Source: Nitzschia sp. DOCU1
Lineage: Eukaryota > Bacillariophyta > Bacillariophyceae > Bacillariales > Bacillariaceae
Direction of reading: 5' to 3'
Length of the DNA: 64,000 nt
NCBI GenBank assembly: GCA_951394045.1
Contig: OX595993.1
Span: 2,170,001 to 2,234,000, forward strand
A program made the position numbers and the translations under genes. Below the pieces are notes generated by a model. That model saw nothing but the letters and a program-made list of their open reading frames with translations, was not told the origin of the DNA and searched no databases. Below are positions 20,468-30,514 of the stretch, in pieces. How positions within the stretch are numbered: position 1 is the stretch's first letter; the number at the start of each line of letters is the position of its first letter.

Positions 20468-22051
20468 ATGTCTGCCATTCCTGAAACGCCCGAAAAGCCC
20501 AGCAAGCAAGAACAAGCAGAGGTCGAGGACCTGGAGCCCGTCCCCAACCCGGGATGCGGCATCTTGGGTCGCTACCCCGTACTGTCAGTTCTGTGCTTTG
20601 CCGCCGTCGGTATCGGCATGGGTGTCGGCTTGAGCTTCTGGGAGCCCGAAGACCCTGACACCAAGACCAAGCTCTTGAAGTGGCTTGGGCTCATCGGAGA
20701 TCTCTTCATCCGAGCCCTCAAGTGCGTCGTCCTCCCTCTCGTCTTTATCAATGTCGTCATCTCTATCATGGAGATGATGACTGTCGGTAAAGCAGGATCC
20801 ATCGGGTGGAAGACCATTGGATTGTACCTTGCCACCACCGTTATTGCCGCGATTCTCGGCATTCTGTCTATCGTCTCTTTCAAGAGCATGTTCGCAGAAG
20901 GCGACTTCCCGCCATCTGCGCCTGCCACAGTCAGCCTCGGATGTAACACGGAAGGCACCTTCCTTGCCGAGATGGACAACGGAACCGTCGTCTGTACTGC
21001 AGACTACGGTTCTGACGCAGACATCGACTTCAAGATCATGGACCTCTCTGGCACCTTCGTGACCAAAACCAGCGGCCCCTCGTCCAGCATCAGTCTTTCT
21101 GACACTGTGTATGACGGTGTCTTTACCAAGCTGGTTACCTCAAACATTTACGAGGCGTTCGTTGAAGCTAACTTTGCGGCGGTGGTCTTCTTTGCCATTT
21201 TCTTTGGCGTTGCTCTCTCAAAGGTCTACGACCACAAGAAGTCTGCCGGTCAGGCTGTCATGGACTTGTTCAGGGAATTGGATGCTGTCTTCCTCATTTT
21301 GATCAACTGGATCATCATGATTACTCCATTTGCCGTCCTCTCCTTGATCGTCAAGGCCGTCGGATCCCAAAGTGACCTGAAGGAAGCCTTTTCCAATGTC
21401 GGCTACCTTGTCGTTGCTACCGTCATCGCAATGATTGCTCACTACCTACTTGTCTACTGGGGTCTCTTTGCCATTATCAGCAAACGAAGCCCTCTGGACT
21501 ACATGAAGGAACTCATTCCTGCCCAGACTATGGCCTTTGCCTGCGCCAGCAGCGCTGCCACAATCCCCGTGACTCTCCGAAGCGTGCAAGCCACTGGACG
21601 TGTCCCAGACTCCATTGCTCGTTTCGTCATTCCTTTGGGAGCCACTGTCAACATGGATGGAGGCGCCATCTACTTCCCTTGCGCATGCATCTGGCTTGCC
21701 ATTTTGAACGGAATCGAGCCCAACATTGGAAACTACATTCTTTTGGTCTTTATTGCGACCATTGGATCGGCGGGAACTGCTCCTGTGCCTTCTGCCAGTT
21801 TGGTTTTGATCATCACTGCCTACAACACAGTTTTCAACACGACGGGCACCCCAGAAGGTTTCTCTTATATTCTTGCCATTGATTGGTTCATGGATCGTCT
21901 CCGAACGACACTCAATGTAACGGGCGACGCCGTCGTTTCTGGAATGGTGTCCGCATTGACTCCGATCGAAGAGTCAACGGCCATGGCCAAGTTCATGGCA
22001 GAAAAGAGCGACTCGGAAGAGGATGTTATTTCCGCCGACGACGCTGCGTAA
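20468..22051 (+). CDS. SLC1/DAACS-type Na+-coupled dicarboxylate or acidic amino acid symporter
   Basis: The protein has 527 residues in a single exon, starting at the ATG at 20468. It is a polytopic membrane carrier of the glutamate/aspartate:sodium symporter fold. Visible landmarks: early helices (YPVLSVLCFAAVGIGMG; CVVLPLVFINVVISIMEMMT), a long hydrophilic 4b-4c-like loop, the HP1 Ser-rich hairpin (CASSAATIPVTLRS) and TM7 TVNMDGGAIYF. HP2 reads IGSAGTAPVPSASLVL and TM8 DWFMDRLRTTLNVTGD. The Arg and Asn of DRLRTTLN correspond to the residues that bind the side-chain carboxylate and the amino group in animal EAATs, which favours acidic substrates. The classical NMDGT reads NMDGG here, a change at a position near the sodium/substrate site. 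The gene lies between members of the WAxADL family; no functional link is evident. Confidence 0.92.
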   Translation: MSAIPETPEKPSKQEQAEVEDLEPVPNPGCGILGRYPVLSVLCFAAVGIGMGVGLSFWEPEDPDTKTKLLKWLGLIGDLFIRALKCVVLPLVFINVVISIMEMMTVGKAGSIGWKTIGLYLATTVIAAILGILSIVSFKSMFAEGDFPPSAPATVSLGCNTEGTFLAEMDNGTVVCTADYGSDADIDFKIMDLSGTFVTKTSGPSSSISLSDTVYDGVFTKLVTSNIYEAFVEANFAAVVFFAIFFGVALSKVYDHKKSAGQAVMDLFRELDAVFLILINWIIMITPFAVLSLIVKAVGSQSDLKEAFSNVGYLVVATVIAMIAHYLLVYWGLFAIISKRSPLDYMKELIPAQTMAFACASSAATIPVTLRSVQATGRVPDSIARFVIPLGATVNMDGGAIYFPCACIWLAILNGIEPNIGNYILLVFIATIGSAGTAPVPSASLVLIITAYNTVFNTTGTPEGFSYILAIDWFMDRLRTTLNVTGDAVVSGMVSALTPIEESTAMAKFMAEKSDSEEDVISADDAA

Positions 22052-22176
22052 GTGTACGACTTAGCTGTATTGTAATTTATAATTCTACTTTTATAATAAA
22101 ACCAAATCCAAGAACGTATGCTCGTTACTGACTTGGCCGTGGCTGTTTACAAAGTGGACGTGGTAAAGATGAATAG

Positions 22177-23772
22177 CTAAGGAAGTTCAGTGGTTGTCAT
22201 CTGGTGTGCATGGTCAATCATTGTTGCTTTTGAGATCTTTCGTCGCCCTCGGCGGGGTTTGGTGGGCGACGCACAGCTGCGCAACGAAGATGGCTTGTTC
22301 CGGGGGATCTCATCGGTGCCGATTTCATTTAGGGAGGCATTGAATAGCTCAGGAGAAGACGAGTGAAGGTCTTTCATATCGTCGGCCACCTGCACAGCTT
22401 CATCAAGGATGGACGAGAGGCCTTCTCTGGATTTCAAGCCGCCAGAAAGATACCTCGATGAGAACGATTTGGCAGCTTTGGACAGAATGGATCGTCGCGA
22501 CCCATTTGAGGATTCAGTGTGGTTCGACGATGCCGACTTTGAAGAGAACAGCGACCTGCTAGACCTTGCTTGGGGCGCACTACCGTTAGAGGGCCTCCTG
22601 AAAAAAGAGTCCAAACTTGGCCTATCGTTTTCCTTCCCACTGTCTCGGGAACTCGACCCTCGGCTCACTGGTAGTGAACGAGCCTTGGGAGGGGCCTGAA
22701 GTGATCTGCGCTCTTCTTGTTGATCGCAATGCGAGGAGACCCTTCTAGACGACTCCTCTCCTCTGAACGGCCGCTCTAGAGTCCTACCAGCGCTGCCCGC
22801 CACCATGGCCTCGTCTGTCTTTCGATGCAGGTGCCTCTTCTTGCTATTACTTTCAAGCTCGATTGTGACACTTCTAGGCCCGTGGCAGCTAGGATGACGC
22901 AGATCACCCCAGTCATCATCAACGGGTAGTTCTTGGTGCTGCATATCCGAGATGGTAGCAGGCAGTCGATGCTGCCTTCTTTTGCTATTGCTTTCAAGCT
23001 CGATTTTGACACTTCTAGGCCCGTGGCAGCTAGGATGCCGCAGATCACCCCAGTCATCATCAACGGGTAGCTCTTGGTGCTGCATATCCAAGTTGGTAGC
23101 AGGCAGTCGATGTGACGGTGCAGGAGCTGGATCCATACTATCCTCCACTAGTTGGTCCCAGGAAGGTAGTCGAGGCTTGTCCCCTTCCGTATCACTCTTT
23201 TTTCTGGAGCTCTTGCCCTTCTTGGATTTGATTCGTCGAGACATTCGGGGCGAAGACAACGCAGATTCTGCTTCTTTATCTGGCCTATGGCAGGGCCTAC
23301 TAGGCGATGTACGACTTTCCGGTGCATCGGCCGCCGGTATATCGTCGGATTCTGTAGACGAAGACATTGGTAGTGTCATTCTGCTGCTGGTAGAAACGTC
23401 TGTGGCAAGAGTATCGCACGAGCTTCCGAAGAAATGAGCAGTACTACCGGTAGCGTGGGGTTGCGATGTCTGTTCAAATATCACGGAAATGCCGAGGCTC
23501 GAATCCAAGTCTGGCTTCTTCCTGGATACTGCTGGGGAACCACCACCAAACAGTTTTTCGAGATCCGCGTGAGCCCAGGACGATGTTGAGTGCATACTGC
23601 TTGAGTGCATACTGCTTTGTAGGCTGATCATGCTGGCTCCCTGTTCATCATGATCGCCATGGTTCACGATGGATTGTCCAGTAGTGCTCCTGTTAGCAGC
23701 CACTTTATGCACTCTTTCCCTTGGCGACCTTCTCGTCGCTCGCTTCGATGTATCTCGCGGAGGTAAAGCCAT
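22177..23772 (-). CDS. WAxADL-motif Ser-rich protein, member 3
   Basis: The protein has 531 residues from the ATG at 23772 (MALPPRDTSKRATRRSPRER). The frame is open to 24348, but the extra 192 codons look like leader sequence and the paralogs start at comparable points. The motif TSSWAHADLEKLFGGG is at ~63-78. An exact 47-residue tandem repeat contains VDDDWGDLRHPSCHGPRSV twice; member 4 has the related EDDDWGQLHRHSVQ once. The C-terminal part SSILDEAVQVADDMKDL matches LSILDSALQVIESTGEE of member 4, so members 3 and 4 are related over their whole length. The composition is Ser/Arg-rich and probably disordered. No signal peptide. Function unknown. Confidence 0.78.
   Translation of the reverse strand: MALPPRDTSKRATRRSPRERVHKVAANRSTTGQSIVNHGDHDEQGASMISLQSSMHSSSMHSTSSWAHADLEKLFGGGSPAVSRKKPDLDSSLGISVIFEQTSQPHATGSTAHFFGSSCDTLATDVSTSSRMTLPMSSSTESDDIPAADAPESRTSPSRPCHRPDKEAESALSSPRMSRRIKSKKGKSSRKKSDTEGDKPRLPSWDQLVEDSMDPAPAPSHRLPATNLDMQHQELPVDDDWGDLRHPSCHGPRSVKIELESNSKRRQHRLPATISDMQHQELPVDDDWGDLRHPSCHGPRSVTIELESNSKKRHLHRKTDEAMVAGSAGRTLERPFRGEESSRRVSSHCDQQEERRSLQAPPKARSLPVSRGSSSRDSGKENDRPSLDSFFRRPSNGSAPQARSSRSLFSSKSASSNHTESSNGSRRSILSKAAKSFSSRYLSGGLKSREGLSSILDEAVQVADDMKDLHSSSPELFNASLNEIGTDEIPRNKPSSLRSCASPTKPRRGRRKISKATMIDHAHQMTTTELP
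22833..23114. repeat. 141-bp in-frame tandem duplication in member 3
   Basis: The units 22833-22973 and 22974-23114 are nearly identical and add 47 residues (MQHQELPVDDDWGDLRHPSC...). The period is a multiple of three, so the frame is kept. Confidence 0.9.
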
Positions 23773-24667
23773 GGTGTTTTGGTCGACGAGAGAAAGGTAT
23801 GAGAATCCTTTGCTGTCGGTGGGAATGGAGCAAAGTCGAGAGACAAGACAGGAAGGATAGGAATCTTGCCTTTTTTGGAGCAGTCGCGTCTGGCAACAGG
23901 TGGCATAAGTTTGCAAGGCAGAGAGGAAAGAAAGGATACGATACTGGGTATTCACTGGAATCTTGTGCTCGAAGGGAGTGGCTCGTGATTCGGGGCTATT
24001 CCGTTTGCCGAAGGGCTCTCTACGCGTAGGCGTAAATTTAATCGTAGAGATATTTTTGAAAACTGCACGGATGACCAATTGCGATAATGGATGCTGACGT
24101 CGTCGGCAGGTTTTTAAATGTGGGTACGCGGTTAATTCTACACAGCATGAAGAGAATTGGATGCAGCCGCATGAGCATTCACAAAGAGCATAAATAGCCC
24201 TCCGCGAACGTGGATACCGTTCGTGATTCTTTTCAATAGCGCCCTCCAATAGAATGCAGCCAAACGGGGACTGTTGTGTTCTCTCTTTTTCGTGACGCAG
24301 TTCACGTATCATACGAGGAACTGACGAAAGGGATCTTTGTCCTCTCATTTTTTGCCTCTTTTAGTTGCAGTAACAACACAATTTAGTGCACAGCAGTATC
24401 CCCGGGGTCAACTCTACTTAGCTTGTTGTTCCCATCAAAGGTGTTGGGGTCCGGGAGTCAATCTTATTGTGCGACGAAAGATATGAATGAGCGGACGCCC
24501 ATGGGTCGACACCACCAGCATTGTTCAACTTGGTGTCCTCGCTCAAGCACCACTACTAGGTCTGCGTCGCCAGGAATCAAATAGCCTTTGATCCATGGTT
24601 TTGCGGAAAGGAATTGGTCGAGAAGAAGCAATATTACTCTTCATCGTGAACAAACTGATTCTATTTT
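23773..24667. other. Region between members 3 and 4
   Basis: No separate gene. The minus-strand frame of member 3 continues open to 24348, but I treat it as 5' UTR. Confidence 0.4.
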
Positions 24668-26029
24668 TTATTTGAAAGCGCTGGGGGGACTAAGGATTCT
24701 TCTTGGGCATTTGCGACTGCGATAGAAGCGCCGCGAAAAGATCAATTCTGCAGGACCGCAACTTCCCAGAGACGAGGGCACGTCGAAGAGGTATTCTTCA
24801 CCGGTGGACTCGATGACTTGAAGAGCACTGTCAAGTATAGACAAGATCCGCTCCTTCTTTGTTAGCAAGGAGAGGTCACTGCTCCCCGACTGAACAGCCT
24901 CGGACGAGAAGACGAGATCATGGCGAGATCGTTCGTCGTCGACATTTTCCTCAGGGCTTTCGATGTCAGCACCTTCGCACGCGATACTCGTTTCTGTGGA
25001 TGACTCGCGGAGTGGATGAGCAGGGATGATGGGGAATAGGTTGCCCAAGCCTGTGCGCTCGATTTCAGCAATTTCCCGCTGCGGTGCATCAGCACCACCA
25101 CGATAGGCGGGGAACGAAGCGCACCTCGTTTGGGGGAGCGCACTCACTTCCATGTGGGGACGACCAGGGTGGTTATGATGGTTCTGTTTGTTCTCTCCAG
25201 AGCTGCCCAAGGATCTTTGGCTGTGCCGATGGATGTTAGGCATCACCGCTTGGCCACGTTTCTGGACGCTGTGACGATGAAGTTGGCCCCAGTCATCATC
25301 TTCCTCGTCCTCCTTAATGGTGGTAGTATCTGCTTGTTTTTCGGGGGCGCGTAGAAAAGGCCCATCGAGTGAATCAAGATCTGCTTTTGGATGCGCTGTC
25401 AGAGAGGTGGATGGAGCAGAGTTCAGAGTGCGGGCGAGTGCTCCTCCATCGGTGACTTCATGCTTGTTGGTGTCTCGCTTCGAATAGCGGCACCAGGGAC
25501 TGCTGAGCTCGGCTGACACGAGCTGAGCAACCTTCGAGGTCTTGCTTCTTGCGTCGGTAGTTCTTCCTCCCTCTTGGTTAGAGATTGGCAATGATGCTAC
25601 CGGTGGTCCTCGAAAGCTTGAGGATTGAGGGCAGATGCTTGTACTAGTGGTGCTGGGGATGACCACAGAGCCGGAAGACGAAGAATGTTGATGCTCGCAT
25701 GCTAGGTCAACGGAGGAAGGCGTGATCGTGGTCGTCTTGGTGCTGCTGACAACCGGGGGTGCCACCTCGGTGAAGCTCTCAAGTTCCTTCTCGAGATCCG
25801 CGCCATCACAAGAAGAACCAACTAGGGCGCTCCTCCTGACGCTCGGGGTCATTAGTATCGCGGCGCTCAGCATTTGCTGATCGTCGTCGTGGCCAGAGCC
25901 ATTCTTTGTCTCCTTCAGAGGCTTACACAAGCCATCTACTAGGCGGTTGCTGGAGGACACGACGGCGCTACCACTAGCCTTCAAAGACGACGCAGTACGT
26001 TGTGGGGGTCCTGATATGTTTCTGTCCAT
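24668..26029 (-). CDS. WAxADL-family protein, member 4 (divergent motif)
   Basis: The protein has 453 residues in a single exon, starting MDRNISGPPQRTASSLKASG. The motif region is LVGSSCDGADLEKELESF (~69-86): the ADLEK core is kept but the Trp-Ala is replaced by Cys-Asp-Gly. EDDDWGQLHRHSVQ in the middle and ERILSILDSALQVIESTGEE near the C-terminus match member 3. The rest is Ser/Thr-rich with acidic stretches, ending in a basic tail (FYRSRKCPRRILSPPSAFK). There is no signal peptide or membrane helix. Function unknown. Confidence 0.75.
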   Translation of the reverse strand: MDRNISGPPQRTASSLKASGSAVVSSSNRLVDGLCKPLKETKNGSGHDDDQQMLSAAILMTPSVRRSALVGSSCDGADLEKELESFTEVAPPVVSSTKTTTITPSSVDLACEHQHSSSSGSVVIPSTTSTSICPQSSSFRGPPVASLPISNQEGGRTTDARSKTSKVAQLVSAELSSPWCRYSKRDTNKHEVTDGGALARTLNSAPSTSLTAHPKADLDSLDGPFLRAPEKQADTTTIKEDEEDDDWGQLHRHSVQKRGQAVMPNIHRHSQRSLGSSGENKQNHHNHPGRPHMEVSALPQTRCASFPAYRGGADAPQREIAEIERTGLGNLFPIIPAHPLRESSTETSIACEGADIESPEENVDDERSRHDLVFSSEAVQSGSSDLSLLTKKERILSILDSALQVIESTGEEYLFDVPSSLGSCGPAELIFSRRFYRSRKCPRRILSPPSAFK

Positions 26030-27566
26030 CCTGCTGTAGCCAAAGGATCAACAATTAAAATTATGAGACCCACCAACTTCCTTGGTATTGGCCTCGGCCG
26101 GAAAACAACCGCTACTCAAGAACGAGATTCGGGTTATCGCCTTCTTTTGTGCACTGGACGATCGTGATGGCGGTCGTTCTTTCTCAGCTGTTCTTCTTGG
26201 TTTTCTCCCCTGGGTACTACTGCTGCCGAAAACCATCGATAGAAAGGAGTTTGTGGCCGCTTGTTTGGTTTTGAAAAGTGGAACTGGGCATAATTATGGT
26301 TTCTCCTTCATGTCATTGTTGCATACGTGGATGACGGCATAATAAGACCGTCGGCCTAAGAAGTCTTGTGTTTTGGTAGTATTTGCAGTGGGCGTTCCGT
26401 TTCTTTGCAATTGCTTGCGTGGTTGCTGGGGGCTTGTGTATTCAATATATTGTTGCTGTTGTTTTTAACTAGAACAAAAACTAGCTTCTCGGCCACGAGT
26501 GGTGCTGCAACAACTGTTAACAAGAAACAATCTACTCATGAGCTCCCGCCTACGATTGTCATTAGTTCCTTCACCCACCTTTACCAAATAGTCAGAAGTT
26601 CAACTTGTTGTCTCATGATTGTGTGGCACATTCCTTGGCGCCGTGCGTTTTACTTACTGGTAAGCGAGCATAAAACTAGAAACGCCACCACCACCAGGCG
26701 ACGACGAGCTACTACTACTAGTAGTCGGAGCTGCTATGTACAAAATATTAAGTTGTAGCGCGAAATGTCGTTCGAAGAACCGACAGAGTCGAGAAGATAG
26801 GAAATGGAAGAACTCGTCCGCACACCAAGTAGCGAAAGGCGCTACTACCGGTAGAAATTGCAGAGAGGCCGAAGCCGATGAAGCCATGTGGGTTACTTAT
26901 TCCTTTACTCCAGCCAACATCCAGCCACTGCATGAAATTCACGGCCCCGCCCGGCGTTTCGCGCGCGGCCAGAGTGCTTGCAATGCGGTATGCAAAGTGC
27001 ATGCGTACGAATATTCCTATCTCTTTCATAGCTACCTTTGGAGCACCCCGCTACCCCTTTCTCCGCCAAGATTGCACTGTTTTGAAGTAGAGGTGGAGCT
27101 TGATAGCTCGTGCGCTTGCAGAGATCGATAGCTATTGGTGGCAGCAGGATCTCACGACTAAATTGTAGAATGCTAGCTCTATTGGAGCCTACTAAATTTC
27201 GCCGCCGGGGCTCGCACTTTGTTGTGAACGGAAAGACGGAGCATGTCCTTCATGGCATTTCTACGAATATCTCGCTGTGATTATTCTCTAGTAGACAAGG
27301 CTCTAGTTATGGGGCCCTTTTAATCTCAAGTCCGAAATGGAACCTAGTCGTTATTACTATTGACGAACCGCTTTCTACATGTACCAATAGCAAACCGACG
27401 GCATGGCATCAAAGATATCCAGAAGATGTGCCACAGAACAGCGGTGTCCAGAAACGGCCTAGCAACATGTTTTGTCAATTTCATTTTTCGAACCCCCTGA
27501 AGTTGCTTATAAAAGTCGGCATTGAATCGCAGGTAGTCAGCCGGTGAACTCGGAACTGCCGGCAGT
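26030..27566. other. Gene-free stretch
   Basis: No supported gene. Open frames such as 26366-26758 have no recognisable domain and lack protein-like composition. Confidence 0.4.
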
Positions 27567-28316
27567 TTACTCAGGTGTAGTTTCTGGCTCTGATGGCTCC
27601 GACATTTGTTCGGTGAGCTCGACTTCGCCCTGCTCTTCATCCGCTTCGCTCTTTGGCTCGTCGTCGTCGTCGTCGTCGGTGGTGGTCGGTGGTACGCTCG
27701 CATCCTGTTCCGTCGTTTCTTCTGGCGAAGACGGGGCAGCCTCTGGTGGGACTTGGACGCTATCAAAAAGTTCACTAGTGTTTTGAGCAAGAGATATTGG
27801 TTCCAAATGCTGAAGCGCGTCCGCAGTTTGATAAACGACGTTGCATTCGGCTGTCATTTGATGGAGATCAAACTGACGGTGCTCCATCAATTCAATGCGC
27901 TCTTGCAGTACATCTATCGTTCGTACCATCGCCTGGTGCGATAGTTCAATCTGCTGTAGCATCTGAAGGTGCTTCTCGTATTCTTCCTCTTCTTTTTGTT
28001 CTTGTTCTGGCGAAATAGCGGCGTCGCCTACTGCCCCCTCCTTCGTTTCTCGTTTGTCGTGATATTTCTGCAGCTGGACGCGATAGCTGGCTAATCGCTT
28101 GCCCACAAATGCCTCCTTTTCTAGCAGGTGCTTCAGTTTCTCGTGGGCTTGGTCCAATTCTGCGTCCAATTGTTTCAAGTCGTCCATTTCGGCGGGCACG
28201 TCTTCCAGGAACTCTCGCAAGTTATTTCGCGTCTGAGGGTCGAGCTGTTCCGTCTGTGTCCGCATGCCACGGAAATGGCGGTCTCTCATTTTATCGATAA
28301 GCGTTTTCAAGATCAT
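27567..28316 (-). CDS. Hypothetical coiled-coil protein with acidic tail
   Basis: The protein has 249 residues from the ATG at 28316 (MILKTLIDKMRDRHFRGMRT). Residues ~30-165 are rich in heptad-like helix (DLKQLDAELDQAHEKLKHLL, EEYEKHLQMLQQIELSHQAM, DVLQERIELMEHRQFDLHQM), predicted to form a coiled coil. The last ~70 residues are Pro/Glu/Asp-rich (TTTDDDDDDEPKSEADEEQ) and probably disordered. There is no signal peptide. I do not recognise the family; it is probably a structural or adaptor protein. Confidence 0.7.
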   Translation of the reverse strand: MILKTLIDKMRDRHFRGMRTQTEQLDPQTRNNLREFLEDVPAEMDDLKQLDAELDQAHEKLKHLLEKEAFVGKRLASYRVQLQKYHDKRETKEGAVGDAAISPEQEQKEEEEYEKHLQMLQQIELSHQAMVRTIDVLQERIELMEHRQFDLHQMTAECNVVYQTADALQHLEPISLAQNTSELFDSVQVPPEAAPSSPEETTEQDASVPPTTTDDDDDDEPKSEADEEQGEVELTEQMSEPSEPETTPE

Positions 28317-29264
28317 GGTGATTGAAGAAGAGTTGGAGTTGAGGGTAGTTTGTTCTGGATGGGATTAATGGACTGTAACAATAAATAGTCAATGACAGCT
28401 TTGCATCATGGTGGCATCTCGGTCCTTCACAACAACGAGATGCACGGGCGCTGCTTCACGATTGGACGTGCTTCGGTCGTGGGAATCACAGGCTGGCTTC
28501 GCGACGTTCCAGCGCATATGACGGCGGGGCGAAGGTTGGGCTTCTCATGCTTCCTACTCTAGGATGGTTTATCTACTATGATGCTACTGCTACTAGAGTA
28601 ATGAGTAGCATTGACCAAAGGCATGACTACCGATGATGAACACCAGAAATGTGTATCCTCGAGAGTAATCATGCTACAAGTACTAGCTAGCTGCTTTGTA
28701 GTACTGGTATGCTGGTATGCTTATAGCAAGGTCATACTATAGTACTAGCTCGAATTGGAGCGCTACTCGTTGATTCTATGGAACTATGTATTGGATTTTA
28801 CAGTGTATCGTTCCCACGCTGCGAGAGCTGCAAACTGTGATGATTGCTATGAGTATGTAGTAGTTCATCCCAATCTCGCGAGACGCACGAATGATCGACC
28901 AAACCGAACGCAAGGCAATGGTGATTCACGAATAAATCCAGTCCATAGCAATTGCATCCGACATCAACAGATGCGAACACGTCAGTGATCATGACAGCTT
29001 CCTCATTGGTCGAACGCTTTTGCCTAGTCGTTTTCTCGTTTCGCCGCCTTTTGCACCTATCGTCATTGCATCCCATCGATCGAAGGCATCGATCGAAAAT
29101 CCGGCGCGTCTCTTCATTGGTCGAAGCATCGGTTTGTCAGCCAACCAAAGAGGCACGCATGTCGTCGTCCGATCATTCCTTGGCGGCATCTGTTTATCGT
29201 ATCCATCGCCATCTCAACCACTGCCATTGGCACTACTAGCTAGCTAGCTACACAAAAGTTGACC
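28317..29264. other. Divergent intergenic region
   Basis: No supported gene; CTAGCTAGCTAG runs end just before the mini-gene start. Confidence 0.4.
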
Positions 29265-29851
29265 ATGATCCGATCCATCCTTTGCGTTTTGCTCTTGGCC
29301 GTCTCAGCTCCTGCCTACACGAACAGGGCTGTTGTTTCGAGCCCATTTGTGGTTTTGTCGTCATCGACCGAACTGTAAGTCAAATCGAGGGAGGATTCTC
29401 ATCTGCTGGATGATGATTGCGCCCTCCTGCCTGGGGCTGTCCAGCCGAGCTATCGGCGGGCTGTCGAATGTAACATTTGACATGAAGCTTCTACCTAGTA
29501 GAGTGGACCACTCACAATCAAGTTTTCCTTTTCCCGCTGTTGTTGTTGTTGCTGCTTGTGGCTTTCAGGAGACAAGCGCTCAATGTGATGAGTGACGTCA
29601 AGGACGACTTTTCGGGCCCCAACATGTTTGTGGGAAGCCCGGACGACAAGCCTACCATGTCACCTGGGGGATTGGCCCGAGTAGCGCCCGCCGTCACGGA
29701 AGCTCCGTCTGGGAAAATGGTAGCCGCTACCAAGACGGAAAAAGCTGAGGATAGTCCTGCGCCGGTCAAGACAAGAAAGTACCGGTGGGTGACCGCTGTG
29801 TTTTGGAGTCAAATCGACTTGTATGGGCATACAATTGCTACCAAGTATTAA
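29265..29851 (+). CDS. Mini-gene: presequence plus CbbY-like C-terminal tail, no HAD core
   Basis: The CDS joins 29265-29374 and 29569-29851 to 130 residues; the 194-nt intron is GTAAGT...TTTCAG. Exon 1 encodes a signal peptide (MIRSILCVLLLAVSAPAYTN) and ends in a split Leu codon CT|G, exactly as in the CbbY gene at 34023. Exon 2 is a short acidic/Pro-rich linker and then KYRWVTAVFWSQIDLYGHT, nearly the same as KFGWHSAVFWSDMNLYGLT at the CbbY C-terminus. The HAD catalytic domain is absent. It is probably a CbbY paralog that lost its core or, less likely, an independent carrier of a shared tail. A secretory or plastid location is suggested by the signal peptide, with Tyr after the APA cleavage site. 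Function unknown. Confidence 0.7.
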
Positions 29852-29882
29852 ATTCAAAGAGGCGTTACGTTATTTCTTCCAT

Positions 29883-29917
<35 letters not shown>

Positions 29918-30514
29918 TTGTGTTCACGTTTATTTTCATTCGCCGGTGTTTTCCCAATGTCGGGACCGTCCAACTCGATAGGGCTTTCGTTTCTTTCGCG
30001 CGCAAGTCGGCACTGTGTCAGAGATCATTTCACAACAGCACCAATGGTCGGCTGGCAAATCGCCTGCACTATATTGGGAACAGCTTTTGAATCTTGCTGC
30101 TGCCCTGCACTTGCAACTGTCGGCAATCCAGCCGAATTGAGTGAAAACGACAGTGCCAACGATTGCCAAAAAAGACGACGACGACTTCCTTCGCTCATTT
30201 ACTCTAGAACTTGTTTGCCAGACACATGTCATCACCTAGTAGCTTGGACTATTCGAGAAATAGCAAGTAGAGATGGGGGTATCATTCCAGAGCGGCAACA
30301 GTCGCTGTCGGCCCGGGATGCCTTGACTTTGTTTCTTCTAGAGCTTTCGGGACGGATAACTTGTATTGAAGAAGAGAAACGAACTCGCCCCTTCAGCAAG
30401 GCAGATTACCAGCACGACTACTCTTGCCTCGTGTTTTATTGGATGATCCACTCGGGTATCGCAACCAATTCAGGCTGGAACCATCGTCTAGCAGTGAACG
30501 TTTTGAATCAACCC
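29852..30514. other. Intergenic region with a CAT microsatellite
   Basis: A (CAT)n run lies at ~29885-29917. A plus-strand frame 29957-30547 (196 codons) overlaps the end of the SABATH gene and has no recognisable domain, so it is not called. Confidence 0.45.

Noticed and set aside
23773..24348. N-terminal extension of WAxADL member 3 by 192 codons
   Set aside because: The extra peptide is Cys/His/Arg-rich without pattern and the paralogs place their motif about 40-75 residues from the start, matching the ATG at 23772.
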